Under the pieces are notes generated by a model that worked only from the letters and a program-made list of their open reading frames with translations, ran no database searches and was not told where the DNA came from. Of a stretch of DNA of 64,000 nucleotides, positions 37,151-47,294 are shown piece after piece. This DNA is from Pseudomonas avellanae BPIC 631 (GTDB taxonomy: Bacteria > Pseudomonadota > Gammaproteobacteria > Pseudomonadales > Pseudomonadaceae): the NCBI RefSeq assembly GCF_000444135.1, contig NZ_ATDK01000230.1, positions 1 through 64,000 on the forward strand, in the 5' to 3' direction. Within the stretch, counting starts at the first letter, position 1. Each line of letters begins with the position of its first letter. The translations under genes were made by a program, and so were the position numbers.

Positions 37151-39796
37151 TTAGCAGTCCAGTGGATTGCGTTTTTCAGGATCGATGCCGAACTTGACGA
37201 TGGCTTCCGCCACGACTTTAGGTTCGATATCGCCACGATCAGCCAAGGCTTCCAGAGCTGCCAGCACAACGAAGTGGCGATCGACTTCAAAGAAGTGACG
37301 CAGCTTCTTGCGGCTGTCGCTACGGCCGAAACCGTCGGTGCCCAACACTTTATATTCCTTGGTCGGAACCCACTGACGAATCTGGTCAGCGAACAGCTTC
37401 ATGTAGTCCGTCGAGGCAATGACCGGGCCTTTGCGACCGTTGAGGCACTGCTCAACATAGCTCAGTTCCGGCTTCCGGCCAGGGTGCAGGCGGTTGTTGC
37501 GCTCTACAGCCAGACCGTCGCGACGCAGTTCGTTGAAGCTGGTAACGCTCCACACGTCAGCACCGATGTTGAACTCGTCGCGGAGAATCTTCGCCGCTTC
37601 GCGAACTTCACGCAGGATGGTGCCCGAACCCAGCAACTGGACGTGGTGCGCGGCTTCCTTGGTGTCTTCTTCGAGCAGGTACATGCCCTTGACGATACCT
37701 GCCTCGACACCGGCCGGCATGGCTGGCTGCGCGTAGGATTCGTTCATCACGGTCAGGTAGTAGAAAACGTCCTGCTGTTCTTCGAACATCAGGCGCATAC
37801 CGTCCTGGATGATCACTGCCAGCTCGTAACCGTACGTCGGGTCAAAGGTGCGGCAGTTCGGGATGGTCGATGCCAGGATGTGGCTATGACCGTCTTCGTG
37901 CTGCAGGCCTTCGCCGTTCAGGGTGGTACGGCCGGCGGTGCCGCCGATCAGGAAGCCACGGGTGCGGCTGTCGCCAGCGGCCCAGGCCAGGTCACCAATG
38001 CGCTGGAAACCGAACATCGAGTAGAAGATGTAGAACGGAATCATCGGCTGGTTGTGGCTGGAATACGAAGTGCCGGCAGCGATGAAGGAGGACATGGCGC
38101 CTGCTTCGTTGATGCCTTCTTCGAGGATCTGGCCTTTCTTGTCTTCGCGATAGAACATCACTTGTTCTTTATCGACTGGCTCGTAGAGCTGGCCGACCGA
38201 CGAGTAGATGCCCAACTGGCGGAACATGCCTTCCATGCCGAAGGTGCGTGCTTCGTCAGGGATGATCGGCACGATGCGCTGACCGACTTCCTTGTCCTTG
38301 ACCAGTTGGGTCAGGATGCGCACGAAGGCCATGGTGGTGGAAATTTCGCGGTCGCCCGAGCCGTCAAGGATGGCCTTGAGGGTGTCGAGTGGCGGGGTCG
38401 GCAGGTTGAAGCTCTTGGCGCGACGCTGCGGTACGAAGCCACCCAGCGCAGCACGACGCTCGCTCAGGTAACGGGCTTCGGCGCTGCCTTCTTCCGGCTT
38501 GTAGAACGGCAGGGCTTCAAGCTCTGCGTCCTTGACCGGGATGTCGAAACGGTCACGGAAGTGACGCAGGCTGTCGACATCGACCTTCTTGGTGTTGTGC
38601 GCAGTGTTTTTCGCTTCGCCGGCACCGGTGCCATAACCTTTGATGGTCTTGGCCAGAACCACGGTCGGTTGACCCTTGTGGTTGACGGCTTCGTGGTACG
38701 CCGCGTAGACCTTGTACGGGTCGTGGCCGCCACGGTTGAGTTTCCAGATCTCGTCGTCGGACAGATCGGCAACCATGGCCTTGAGTTCAGGCGAATTGAA
38801 GAAGTGCTCGCGAACAAACGCGCCGTCCTTGGCTTTGTAGTTCTGGTATTCGCCGTCGATGACTTCGTCCATACGACGTTGCAGGATACCGTCGACGTCC
38901 TTGGCCAGCAGTGGGTCCCAGAAACGGCCCCAGATGACTTTGGTGACGTTCCATTGAGCGCCACGGAACACGCCTTCCAGTTCCTGGATGATTTTGGCGT
39001 TGCCGCGAACCGGGCCGTCGAGGCGCTGCAGGTTGCAGTTGACGACGAAGATCAGGTTGTCGAGCTTCTCGCGACCGGCGAGGGCGATGGCGCCCAGGGA
39101 TTCCGGCTCGTCGGTCTCGCCGTCACCCAGGAAGCACCAGACTTTCTGCTTGCCTTCCGGAATGTAACCGCGGTGCTCCAGGTACTTCATGAAGCGCGCC
39201 TGGTAGATCGCCTGGATCGGGCCAAGGCCCATCGATACGGTCGGGAACTGCCAGAAATCCTTCATCAGCCATGGGTGTGGGTAAGAAGACAGGCCTTTGC
39301 CGTCGACTTCCTGACGGAAGTTGTTCATCTGGTCTTCAGTGATGCGGCCTTCGAGGAACGCACGGGCGTAGACGCCTGGCGATGCGTGACCCTGGAAGTA
39401 GATCAGGTCGCCGCCGTGTTCGTCGGTCGGGGCCTGGAAGAAGTAGTTGAAGCCGATGTCATACAGCGTGGCGCTGGAGGCGAAGCTGGAGATGTGGCCG
39501 CCCAGATCCGGGTCGCCGATGTTGGTTTTGACAACCATGGCCAATGCGTTCCAGCGCACCAGCGAGCGAATGCGGCGTTCCATGAACAGGTCGCCAGGCA
39601 TGCGTGCTTCGTGGGTGACAGGAATCGTGTTGCGGTATGGCGTGGTGATAGCGTAAGGCAGCTGCGAACCACTACGGGTGGCCAGCTCGCCCAGACGGGT
39701 CATCAGGTAGTGAGCGCGGTCTTCGCCTTCTTTGTCGAGAACCGATTCCAGGGCGTCCAGCCATTCCTGGGTTTCGACGGGATCGAGGTCTTGCAT
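37151..39796 (-). CDS. aceE: pyruvate dehydrogenase E1 component (homodimeric)
   Basis: The 881-residue thiamine-diphosphate enzyme decarboxylates pyruvate and acetylates the lipoyl groups of AceF. Visible landmarks are the opening MQDLDPVETQEWLDALES, SFASSATLYDIGFNYFFQ, the ThDP/Mg motif WCFLGDGETDEPESLGAIAL ... VVNCNLQRLDGPVRGN, and RTTLNGEGLQHEDGHSHI. It has the usual length. The open frame extends to 39988, but ATG 39796 with GGAG six bases before it is the family start; the extra residues overlap the promoter. Two palindromes stand upstream. Confidence 0.97.
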   Translation of the reverse strand: MQDLDPVETQEWLDALESVLDKEGEDRAHYLMTRLGELATRSGSQLPYAITTPYRNTIPVTHEARMPGDLFMERRIRSLVRWNALAMVVKTNIGDPDLGGHISSFASSATLYDIGFNYFFQAPTDEHGGDLIYFQGHASPGVYARAFLEGRITEDQMNNFRQEVDGKGLSSYPHPWLMKDFWQFPTVSMGLGPIQAIYQARFMKYLEHRGYIPEGKQKVWCFLGDGETDEPESLGAIALAGREKLDNLIFVVNCNLQRLDGPVRGNAKIIQELEGVFRGAQWNVTKVIWGRFWDPLLAKDVDGILQRRMDEVIDGEYQNYKAKDGAFVREHFFNSPELKAMVADLSDDEIWKLNRGGHDPYKVYAAYHEAVNHKGQPTVVLAKTIKGYGTGAGEAKNTAHNTKKVDVDSLRHFRDRFDIPVKDAELEALPFYKPEEGSAEARYLSERRAALGGFVPQRRAKSFNLPTPPLDTLKAILDGSGDREISTTMAFVRILTQLVKDKEVGQRIVPIIPDEARTFGMEGMFRQLGIYSSVGQLYEPVDKEQVMFYREDKKGQILEEGINEAGAMSSFIAAGTSYSSHNQPMIPFYIFYSMFGFQRIGDLAWAAGDSRTRGFLIGGTAGRTTLNGEGLQHEDGHSHILASTIPNCRTFDPTYGYELAVIIQDGMRLMFEEQQDVFYYLTVMNESYAQPAMPAGVEAGIVKGMYLLEEDTKEAAHHVQLLGSGTILREVREAAKILRDEFNIGADVWSVTSFNELRRDGLAVERNNRLHPGRKPELSYVEQCLNGRKGPVIASTDYMKLFADQIRQWVPTKEYKVLGTDGFGRSDSRKKLRHFFEVDRHFVVLAALEALADRGDIEPKVVAEAIVKFGIDPEKRNPLDC

Positions 39797-39907
39797 GGCT
39801 TGCTCCAGGGCGGAAAGGCTTCCAGAATCGGTTGCCTGAGTTTGCGACTGGCCTTGTGGGCAGACGACATAAATTCTTGGATTACCGGAGGGTGGGATCC
39901 GGCGGCG

Positions 39908-39974
39908 TGTAGTTTTACTACAAAACGACGACGATTTCAGCCCTCCGAGTATCGGACCCAGTAGTAAAACTACA
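39908..39974. promoter_or_regulatory. pair of 15-bp palindromes upstream of aceE
   Basis: TGTAGTTTTACTACA (39908-39922) is a perfect 6-3-6 palindrome. AGTAGTAAAACTACA (39960-39974) is the same site with one mismatch. Their centres are 52 bases apart, close to five helical turns. They lie 112-178 bases before the aceE start, in the 384-base gap to the divergent glnE, where a regulator of pyruvate dehydrogenase would bind. The motif resembles the HexR type (TGTAAT...ATTACA) but the regulator is not known from this sequence. Nothing else is evident in the gap. Confidence 0.65.
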
Positions 39975-40180
39975 GAGAAGCGACTCAATCGCTCCTGTTG
40001 TCTTGTAACTTAAAACGTTACTGTTGATCGCTATTGAATATCTTGCAGGTAAAAAGCGGATTTTTATGCTTCTAATTTGATTTTTCCAGCAATTTATAAC
40101 CTTTGTTCGACAAGCGGTGCTGGCAGACGTATCTCGCCGTCATGACGAGCGGCCGTTTGCACGCCGATCAAGGATAGACC

Positions 40181-43136
40181 ATGAGCCTACCTTCACTGGC
40201 CGATTTTCCGGCTATTTTGCTGCCGTTGATTACCCGTGCCCGGCAAACCTGGCGCGCCGCCCTGACTGAATCGTCCGCCGACGCGCTGGCGTCTTTCGAG
40301 GCCTGGCCCGAGGCACGCCGCACGGCATTTGACCGGGTGTGTGCGGCCAGCGACTTTGTTGCCGAGCAAATCTGCCGCGATCCGCAGATGTTCCTGCAAC
40401 TGGCCGGTTCGGGCGAGCTGGAACGTAGCTTTTCTGTCGGCGAGTTGCGCGCACAAATTGCCGATGCGCTGTCGAGCGCCGTCACCGAGGACGAACTGGG
40501 GCGTAATCTACGTCGGCAGCGCGCACGCCAGCAAGTGCGAATCATCTGGCGCGATCTGACCCGTCAGGCAGATTTGATCGAAACCTGCCGCGATCTTTCC
40601 GAAATGGCCGATGCCTCGATCGACCTTGCCTACCAATGGCTCTATCCGCGCCATTGTCAGCAGTTCGGTACGCCGACCGGTCGCCATTCCGGCCTGCCGC
40701 AACAGATGGTCATTCTCGGCATGGGCAAACTCGGCGCGGTCGAGCTGAACCTTTCGTCGGACATCGACCTTATTTTCGCCTACCCGGAAGGCGGCGAGAC
40801 GGTCGGCACCAAGCGCCCGCTGGACAATCAGGAATTTTTCATTCGCCTGGGCCAGCGGCTGATCAAGGCGCTGGACCCGGTGACGGTCGACGGTTTTGTG
40901 TTCCGTGTTGACATGCGCCTGCGGCCTTACGGTTCATCCGGGGCGCTGGTGCTCAGCTTCAATGCGCTGGAGCAGTATTACCAGGATCAGGGCCGCGACT
41001 GGGAACGCTACGCGATGATCAAGGCGCGAGTGGTCGGCGGCGATCTGGCGGCGGGTGCCGAATTGCTCGAGATGCTCCGACCGTTTGTGTATCGCCGTTA
41101 CCTGGATTTCTCTGCCATCGAAGCGCTGCGCACCATGAAGCAGCTGATTCAGCAGGAAGTGAAGCGCAAGGGGATGGCGGAAAACATCAAGCTCGGTGCC
41201 GGCGGAATTCGCGAAGTCGAGTTCATCGCCCAGGCGTTCCAGTTGATCCACGGTGGCCGCGACCTGAGCCTGCAACAGCGTCCGCTGTTCAACGTGCTGA
41301 AAACCCTCGAAGGGCAGGGTTATCTGCCCTCGGCGGTGACCGAAGAGCTGCGCGAAGGCTACGAATTTCTACGCTACACCGAGCACGCCATTCAGGCGAT
41401 TGCCGACCGCCAGACGCAAATGCTGCCTGACCACGAACAGGATCAGGCGCGCATCGCCCTGATCATGGGCTTTGCCGACTGGGCCAGCTTTCACGAACGC
41501 CTCATGTACTGGCGCAGCCGGGTGTCCTGGCATTTCCGTCAGGTCATCGCCGATCCCGATTCTGATCCGGACGACGAGCTGCAGGACGACAGTGAAGTGG
41601 TTGTGGGTGGCGAGTGGCTGCCCTTGTGGGAAGAGTCCCAGGATGAAGACGCAGCGGGTCGTCAGCTGTTGCAGGCAGGTTTCGTCGATACCGGCAAGGC
41701 ACTGAAAAGTCTGGCCAACCTGCGCAGCAGCCCGAATTTGCGCTCGATGCAGCGTCTGAGTCGCGAGCGTCTGGATGCCTTCATTCCCCGGCTGCTGGCG
41801 CAGGCGGTGGAGCATGAAAAGCCCGATCTGGTGCTGGAACGGGTGTTGCCGTTGGTGGAGGCCGTTGCCCGGCGTTCGGCGTATCTGGTGCTGCTCACTG
41901 AAAACCCCGATGCGCTGCGCCAGTTGCTGACCCTGTGCGCCGCCAGCCCATGGATCGCCGAACAGATCGCGCTTCCCGCTACTGCTTGATGAGCTGCTCA
42001 ATGAAGGCCGCCTGTTCAATCCGCCGTTGGCACCGGAACTGGCGGCTGAGCTGCGTGAGCGGCTGGTGCGTATTCCTGAGGACGACCTCGAGCAGCAAAT
42101 GGAGGCCCTGCGCCACTTCAAGCTGGCGCACAGCCTGCGGGTGGCGGCTTCCGAGATATCCGGCAGCCTGCCATTGATGAAAGTCAGTGACTACCTGACC
42201 TGGCTGGCCGAAGCGATTCTGGATCAGGTGCTGGCCCTGGCCTGGCGCTACAGCGTGGCCCGTCACGGCACGCCTTTCCGGCCCGACGGCACATTATGCG
42301 ATCCGGGTTTTGTGATTGTCGGTTACGGCAAGGTCGGCGGTATCGAGCTGGGTCATGGCTCTGATCTGGACCTGGTGTTCATTCATGACGGAGATTTGCA
42401 GGCCGAGACCGACGGCGCCAAACCTATCGACAGTGCGCAGTTTTTCACCCGGCTGGGGCAGCGGGTGATCCATTTACTGACCACACAGACCAACTCCGGT
42501 CAGTTGTATGACGTCGATATGCGCCTGCGCCCGTCCGGTGCATCCGGGCTGCTGGTCAGCTCGTTGGGTGCCTTTGCCCGCTATCAGGCCAATGAAGCCT
42601 GGACCTGGGAGCATCAGGCGCTGGTTCGCGCGCGCGTGCTGACCGGCAGTCGTGATGTGGGTGAGCAGTTCGAGAAAGTCCGGGCCGATGTGCTGGGTCG
42701 CGAACGTGATCTGGGCACGCTGCGCGCCGAAGTCAGCGAGATGCGCGCGAAGATGCGTGACAACCTCGGCACCCGGCTGACAGCGGCGGGCAGGGCGGCC
42801 AATGCCTTCGAGGCGTCGGTGCCATTCGACCTCAAGCAGGACGCCGGTGGTATCGTCGATATCGAATTTATGGTGCAATACGCCGCCTTGGCGTGGTCCA
42901 GAGAGCATCCCGCGCTGTTGCAATACACCGATAACATCCGGATTCTCGAAGGGCTCGAAGAAGCCGGACTGTTGCCTGATGTGGAGGCCAGCCTGTTGCG
43001 TGAAGCCTACAAGGCGTATCGCTCGGCGGCGCACCGTCAGGCCTTGCAGAAGCAGGCCGGGGTGGTCAGCGGTGATCAGTTTCATGCCCAGCGGCGTGAG
43101 GTGATGCGGATCTGGGCGCAAATGGGATTGAGCTGA
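40181..43136 (+). pseudogene. glnE: glutamine synthetase adenylyltransferase/deadenylase, frameshifted
   Basis: GlnE adds and removes AMP on glutamine synthetase. The gene is present at full length (about 985 codons) but reads in two frames. The first, 40181-41989, holds the deadenylylase half, with GMGKLGAVELNLSSDIDLIF. The second, through 43136, holds the adenylyltransferase half, with GYGKVGGIELGHGSDLDLVF. Between 41965 and 41976 the sequence ATCGCGCTTCCC lacks two bases: restoring one GC gives IARFPLLLDELLNEGRLFNP, the expected family sequence. The first frame stops at 41989; the second has its first ATG only at 42027. Either a real slip in a GC repeat or a sequencing error. If real, the deadenylylase half alone would be made unless translation restarts. 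AAGGA stands before ATG 40181. Confidence 0.9.
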
Positions 43137-43265
43137 GCCGCAAGGCCGCGCCGTATTCCGCTGCGCCGCTATATAAAGCTATGACAGGGAGGCGACAGGT
43201 TGTGTGGGAATGTCACGCAGCCTGCTCGGCCTCCCTGATCGTTTCTGGTCGTTTTTGGATGAGAC

Positions 43266-44300
43266 ATGAAAATTCTGATCGTTGGGCCTAGCTGGGTCGG
43301 TGACATGGTGATGGCGCAAACGCTGTTCCAGTGCCTGAAACAGCGTCATCCCGAGTGCGAAATCGACGTGTTGGCCCCTGAATGGAGCCGTCCGATACTG
43401 GAGCGCATGCCAGAGGTTCGCGCTGCGCTCAGTTTTCCGCTTGGTCACGGTGCGCTTGAACTGGCGACCCGTCGGCGCATTGGCAAGTCCCTCGCTGGCC
43501 AGTACGACCAGGCCATTCTGCTGCCCAACTCGCTGAAATCCGCGCTGGTGCCGTTTTTCGCCGGTATCCCGAAACGCACCGGCTGGCGCGGTGAATTCCG
43601 TTACGGCCTGCTCAATGACGTGCGTACCCTCGACAAACAGCGCTACCCGCTGATGATCGAGCGTTTCATGGCGCTGGCCTTCGACAAGGGCGCCGAGCTG
43701 CCACGTCCTTACCCTCAGCCCAGCCTGCGCATCGACCCCACCACGCGCGACGCGGCCTTGAGCAAGTTCGGCCTGACCCTCGACCGTCCGGTGCTGGCGC
43801 TGTGCCCTGGCGCCGAGTTCGGCGAGTCCAAGCGCTGGCCGGCAGAGCACTACGCGCAAGTGGCCGAAGCCAGCATTCGTGAAGGCTGGCAGGTCTGGCT
43901 GTTCGGTTCGAAAAAGGATCATCCGGTCGGCGAGAGCATCCGTCAGGAGCTGATTCCCGGCCTGCGCGAAGAATCCGTCAACCTCAGTGGCGACACCTCG
44001 CTGGCCGAAGCCATCGACCTGCTGTCGTGTGCCGACGCCGTGGTGTCCAACGATTCGGGCCTGATGCATGTGGCCGCAGCGCTGAACCGCCCGCTGGTGG
44101 CGGTCTACGGTTCCACATCGCCAGGCTTCACGCCGCCGCTGGCCGACGAAGTCGAAGTGGTCCGTCTGGGTCTGGAATGCAGCCCCTGTTTTGAACGCAC
44201 TTGCCGTTTCGGCCATTACAACTGCATGCGTCTGCTTGAACCGGACGCCGTGATTCAGGCACTGACCCGCCTGAGCAGCACTCCGGTCGAGGTCGCCTGA
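43266..44300 (+). CDS. waaF: LPS heptosyltransferase II
   Basis: A 344-residue GT9-family enzyme that adds the second heptose of the inner core on the cytoplasmic face of the inner membrane. Signatures: MKILIVGPSWVGDMVMAQTL, IPKRTGWRGEFRYGLLNDVR, LCPGAEFGESKRWPAEHYA and SNDSGLMHVAAALNRPLVAV; the Cys-rich CSPCFERTCRFGHYNCM near the end is typical of WaaF. It is the first gene of the LPS run and lies 129 bases after glnE. In P. aeruginosa ilvE sits between the two; here it does not. Confidence 0.95.
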   Translation: MKILIVGPSWVGDMVMAQTLFQCLKQRHPECEIDVLAPEWSRPILERMPEVRAALSFPLGHGALELATRRRIGKSLAGQYDQAILLPNSLKSALVPFFAGIPKRTGWRGEFRYGLLNDVRTLDKQRYPLMIERFMALAFDKGAELPRPYPQPSLRIDPTTRDAALSKFGLTLDRPVLALCPGAEFGESKRWPAEHYAQVAEASIREGWQVWLFGSKKDHPVGESIRQELIPGLREESVNLSGDTSLAEAIDLLSCADAVVSNDSGLMHVAAALNRPLVAVYGSTSPGFTPPLADEVEVVRLGLECSPCFERTCRFGHYNCMRLLEPDAVIQALTRLSSTPVEVA

Positions 44301-44302
44301 TT

Positions 44303-45367
44303 TTGCGGGTACTGCTGATCAAGACGTCTTCGTTGGGTGATGTGATCCATGCCTTGCCGGCGCTGACCGATGCGGCCCGGGCGTTGCCCGGCATCCGCTT
44401 TGACTGGGTGGTAGAGGAAGGTTTCGCCGAGATTCCCGCCTGGCATCCGGCAGTCGACATGGTCATTCCGGTCGCGATCCGCCGCTGGCGCAAAAACCTC
44501 TGGCAAACGTTCAGGTCCGGCGAATGGCGGCGCTTCAAGGCGCGTGTTCGCGAGCAGCGTTACGATCTGGTGATCGACGCCCAAGGCCTGCTCAAGAGCG
44601 CCTGGCTGACGCGCTACGTTGATGCGCCGGTGGCCGGTCTGGACCGCGACTCGGCACGCGAGCCGGTGGCCAGTCGCTTTTATGACCGCGCCTTGGCGGT
44701 GGCACGCGGGCAGCATGCCGTCGAACGGCTGCGTCAGTTGTTCGCCCAGGCGCTGGGCTATCCGCTGCCGTCCGGCATGGGCGATTACGGACTCAAGCCA
44801 CTGGCGGCGCTGGATAACACCTTACAGGCACCGTTCGTGCTGTTTTTGCACGGTACAACCTGGGACACCAAGCATTGGCCCGAGCTTTACTGGCGGCAAC
44901 TGGCCGAATTGATGGCCGCACGTGGCTTGCATGTGCAGTTGCCGTGGGGCAATCCGACCGAAAAAGCGCGTGCCGAACGCATCGCCGAAGGTCTGGAGAA
45001 CGCCCATGTGCTGCCGAAACTGAACCTGGCGGGTGTCGCGCGGGTACTGGCCAGTGCTCAGGCCTGCATAGCGGTCGATACCGGCATCGGGCACCTGGCC
45101 GCAGCGCTGGACGTACCGACCATTTCCCTGTTCGGCCCGACCAATCCGGGCCTGACCGGGGCTTATGGCAAGTCGCAGGTGCATCTGGCCAGCGACTATC
45201 CGGGCTGCACGCCTTGCCTGCAAAAGAAATGCACCTACCAACCGAGCGCCGATGATCAGCGCCGGTTCGACCTTAAGCGCGAGTGGCCGTTATGCTTCAC
45301 TCGCTTGAATCCCGAGCGAGTAGCGAGCCAACTGGGCGCGCTGTTGCTGGCAAAGGAACCTGGCTGA
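44303..45367 (+). CDS. waaC: LPS heptosyltransferase I
   Basis: A 354-residue GT9 enzyme, adding the first heptose to Kdo. It opens MRVLLIKTSSLGDVIHALPA and carries IDAQGLLKSAWLTRYV, FLHGTTWDTKHWPELYWRQ and AVDTGIGHLAAALDVPTISL, all WaaC features. It starts at a TTG two bases after the waaF stop, and its stop overlaps the next start by one base (TGATG). Confidence 0.95.
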   Translation: MRVLLIKTSSLGDVIHALPALTDAARALPGIRFDWVVEEGFAEIPAWHPAVDMVIPVAIRRWRKNLWQTFRSGEWRRFKARVREQRYDLVIDAQGLLKSAWLTRYVDAPVAGLDRDSAREPVASRFYDRALAVARGQHAVERLRQLFAQALGYPLPSGMGDYGLKPLAALDNTLQAPFVLFLHGTTWDTKHWPELYWRQLAELMAARGLHVQLPWGNPTEKARAERIAEGLENAHVLPKLNLAGVARVLASAQACIAVDTGIGHLAAALDVPTISLFGPTNPGLTGAYGKSQVHLASDYPGCTPCLQKKCTYQPSADDQRRFDLKREWPLCFTRLNPERVASQLGALLLAKEPG

Positions 45368-46488
45368 TGCAACTGGCTTTTGTACTCTACAAATACTTTC
45401 CATTTGGCGGCCTGCAACGCGATTTCATGCGCATTGCGCTGGAATGTCAGCAGCGCGGCCATCAAATTCGCGTCTACACGCTGATCTGGGAAGGCGACGT
45501 ACCGCCCGGTTTTGAAGTGCTGGTGGCGCCGGTCAAGGCGTTCTTCAATCACCGACGCAACGAAAAGCTCACTGCGTGGATGGAAGCGGACCTGGCGGTA
45601 CGCCCGGTGGACCGTCTGATCGGTTTCAACAAGATGCCGGGGCTGGACGTGTATTACGCCGCTGACGGTTGTTTCGAGGACAAGGCGCAGAACCTGCGCA
45701 GCCCGCTGTACCGCAAGTGGGGCCGTTATCGCCATTTCGCCGATTACGAGCGCGCCGTGTTCGCCAGGGACTCGAAAACCCAGGTCTTGATGATCTCCGA
45801 AGTGCAGCAGCCGCTGTTCATCAAGCATTACGACACCCCGTTGTCGCGTTTCCACCTGCTGCCACCGGGCATTTCCCAGGACCGTCGCGCACCGCCAGAC
45901 GCTGCGGCCATTCGCGCAGATTTTCGCAGGGAATTCGGTCTCGCCGACAATGACCGTTTATTGGTGCAGATCGGCTCCGGTTTCAAGACCAAGGGCGTGG
46001 ATCGCAGCCTGAAAGCACTCGCGGCTTTGCCGGCAAACATGAAGAAACACACTCGCTTGTTTGTAATCGGCCAGGACGACCCCAAAGTATTCCAGTTGCA
46101 GAGCGCTGCGCTGGGGTTGGGCGATCAGGTGACGTTCATGAAAGGGCGCAGCGATATTCCGCGTTTCCTGCTCGGTGCCGACCTGCTGATTCACCCGGCC
46201 TACAACGAAAATACCGGCACGGTGTTGCTCGAAGCGCTTGTGGCCGGGCTGCCGGTAGTGGTCAGCGCAGTGTGCGGTTACGCCCATTACATTGCCGAGG
46301 CCGATTGCGGGCGGGTTCTGGATGAGCCGTTCGATCAGGCGCAGCTCAATCGCTATTTGACCGACATGCTTCAGGATGATGCTGCGCGCAGCGCCTGGAG
46401 TCGCAACGGTCTGGCCTTTGCTGACACAGCAGACCTTTACAGCATGCCGCAACACGCTGCGGATGTGATTCTGGCGGAGCACTATTGA
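45367..46488 (+). CDS. waaG: LPS core glycosyltransferase WaaG-type (GT4)
   Basis: A 373-residue GT4 enzyme. MQLAFVLYKYFPFGGLQRDF is the classical WaaG opening and HPAYNENTGTVLLEALVAGL contains the E-x7-E donor site. It transfers the first outer-core sugar to heptose II; in P. aeruginosa the equivalent gene, also called wapG, uses galactosamine, so the sugar should not be assumed to be glucose. The frame is open from 45283, but ATG 45367 in the TGATG overlap is the start. Confidence 0.93.
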   Translation: MQLAFVLYKYFPFGGLQRDFMRIALECQQRGHQIRVYTLIWEGDVPPGFEVLVAPVKAFFNHRRNEKLTAWMEADLAVRPVDRLIGFNKMPGLDVYYAADGCFEDKAQNLRSPLYRKWGRYRHFADYERAVFARDSKTQVLMISEVQQPLFIKHYDTPLSRFHLLPPGISQDRRAPPDAAAIRADFRREFGLADNDRLLVQIGSGFKTKGVDRSLKALAALPANMKKHTRLFVIGQDDPKVFQLQSAALGLGDQVTFMKGRSDIPRFLLGADLLIHPAYNENTGTVLLEALVAGLPVVVSAVCGYAHYIAEADCGRVLDEPFDQAQLNRYLTDMLQDDAARSAWSRNGLAFADTADLYSMPQHAADVILAEHY

Positions 46489-47294
46489 TGAAGTTGTTCC
46501 TTGCTGAACCGTTCAAGAGCCTGTGGGCCGGGCGCGATGCATTCGCCGAGGTCGAGGGCCTGAGTGGTGAGGTCTACCGCGAGCTGGAAGGACGTCGCAC
46601 GCTGCGCACCGAAGTTGACGGGCGTGGCTACTTCGTCAAGATCCACCGCGGCATTGGCTGGGGCGAGATCGCCAAGAACCTGGCAACCGCCAAGTTGCCG
46701 GTGCTGGGGGCGGGCAAGGAATGGGACGCCATTGAGCGTTTGCACGAGGTCGGTGTGCCGACCATGACGGCTGTGGCGTATGGCGAGCGTGGCAGCAACC
46801 CCGCCGCGCAGCACTCGTTTATCGTCACCGAAGAGTTGGCACCGACCACCAGCCTGGAAGACGTCAGCCTCAACTGGCGTACCGAGCCACCCGAGCCGCG
46901 CCTGAAAAGGGCGTTCATTGCCGAAGTCGCCAGACTGGTCGGGATGATGCACCGGGCGGGCGTCAATCATCGCGATTGTTACATCTGCCACTTTCTGTTG
47001 CACACCGAAAAACCAGTGACCGCTGACGATTTCAGGCTGTCGGTTATCGATCTGCACCGTGCTCAGACCCGTCGGGCGATCACGCCACGCTGGCGCAACA
47101 AGGACCTTGCGGCGCTGTACTTCTCGGCGCTGGACATCGGCCTGACCCGTCGCGACAAACTGCGTTTTCTCAAGGATTATTTCCAGAAGCCTTTGCGCGA
47201 AATACTGCTCAAGGAAGCCGCGCTGCTGACCTGGCTGGATAAAAAAGCCGACAAGTTGTATCAGCGTAAAGTGCGCTACGGGGATGCGCTCTGA
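46488..47294 (+). CDS. waaP: LPS core heptose(I) kinase
   Basis: The 268-residue WaaP kinase phosphorylates heptose I, essential for core stability in pseudomonads. It opens MKLFLAEPFKSLWAGRDAFA and has the catalytic loop VNHRDCYICHFLLHTE and the metal Asp in LSVIDLHRAQTRR. It starts in the TGATG overlap with waaG (a TTG three bases earlier is ignored) and its last base is the first of the next start. Confidence 0.95.
   Translation: MKLFLAEPFKSLWAGRDAFAEVEGLSGEVYRELEGRRTLRTEVDGRGYFVKIHRGIGWGEIAKNLATAKLPVLGAGKEWDAIERLHEVGVPTMTAVAYGERGSNPAAQHSFIVTEELAPTTSLEDVSLNWRTEPPEPRLKRAFIAEVARLVGMMHRAGVNHRDCYICHFLLHTEKPVTADDFRLSVIDLHRAQTRRAITPRWRNKDLAALYFSALDIGLTRRDKLRFLKDYFQKPLREILLKEAALLTWLDKKADKLYQRKVRYGDAL

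Noticed and set aside
37274..39964. 896-aa open frame on the plus strand
   Set aside because: It is antisense to aceE, whose every family motif is present on the minus strand. The composition is that of a reverse-frame shadow.
39797..39988. N-terminal extension of AceE
   Set aside because: The frame is open, but these residues overlap the operator palindromes and the family starts at the ATG with a ribosome site at 39796.
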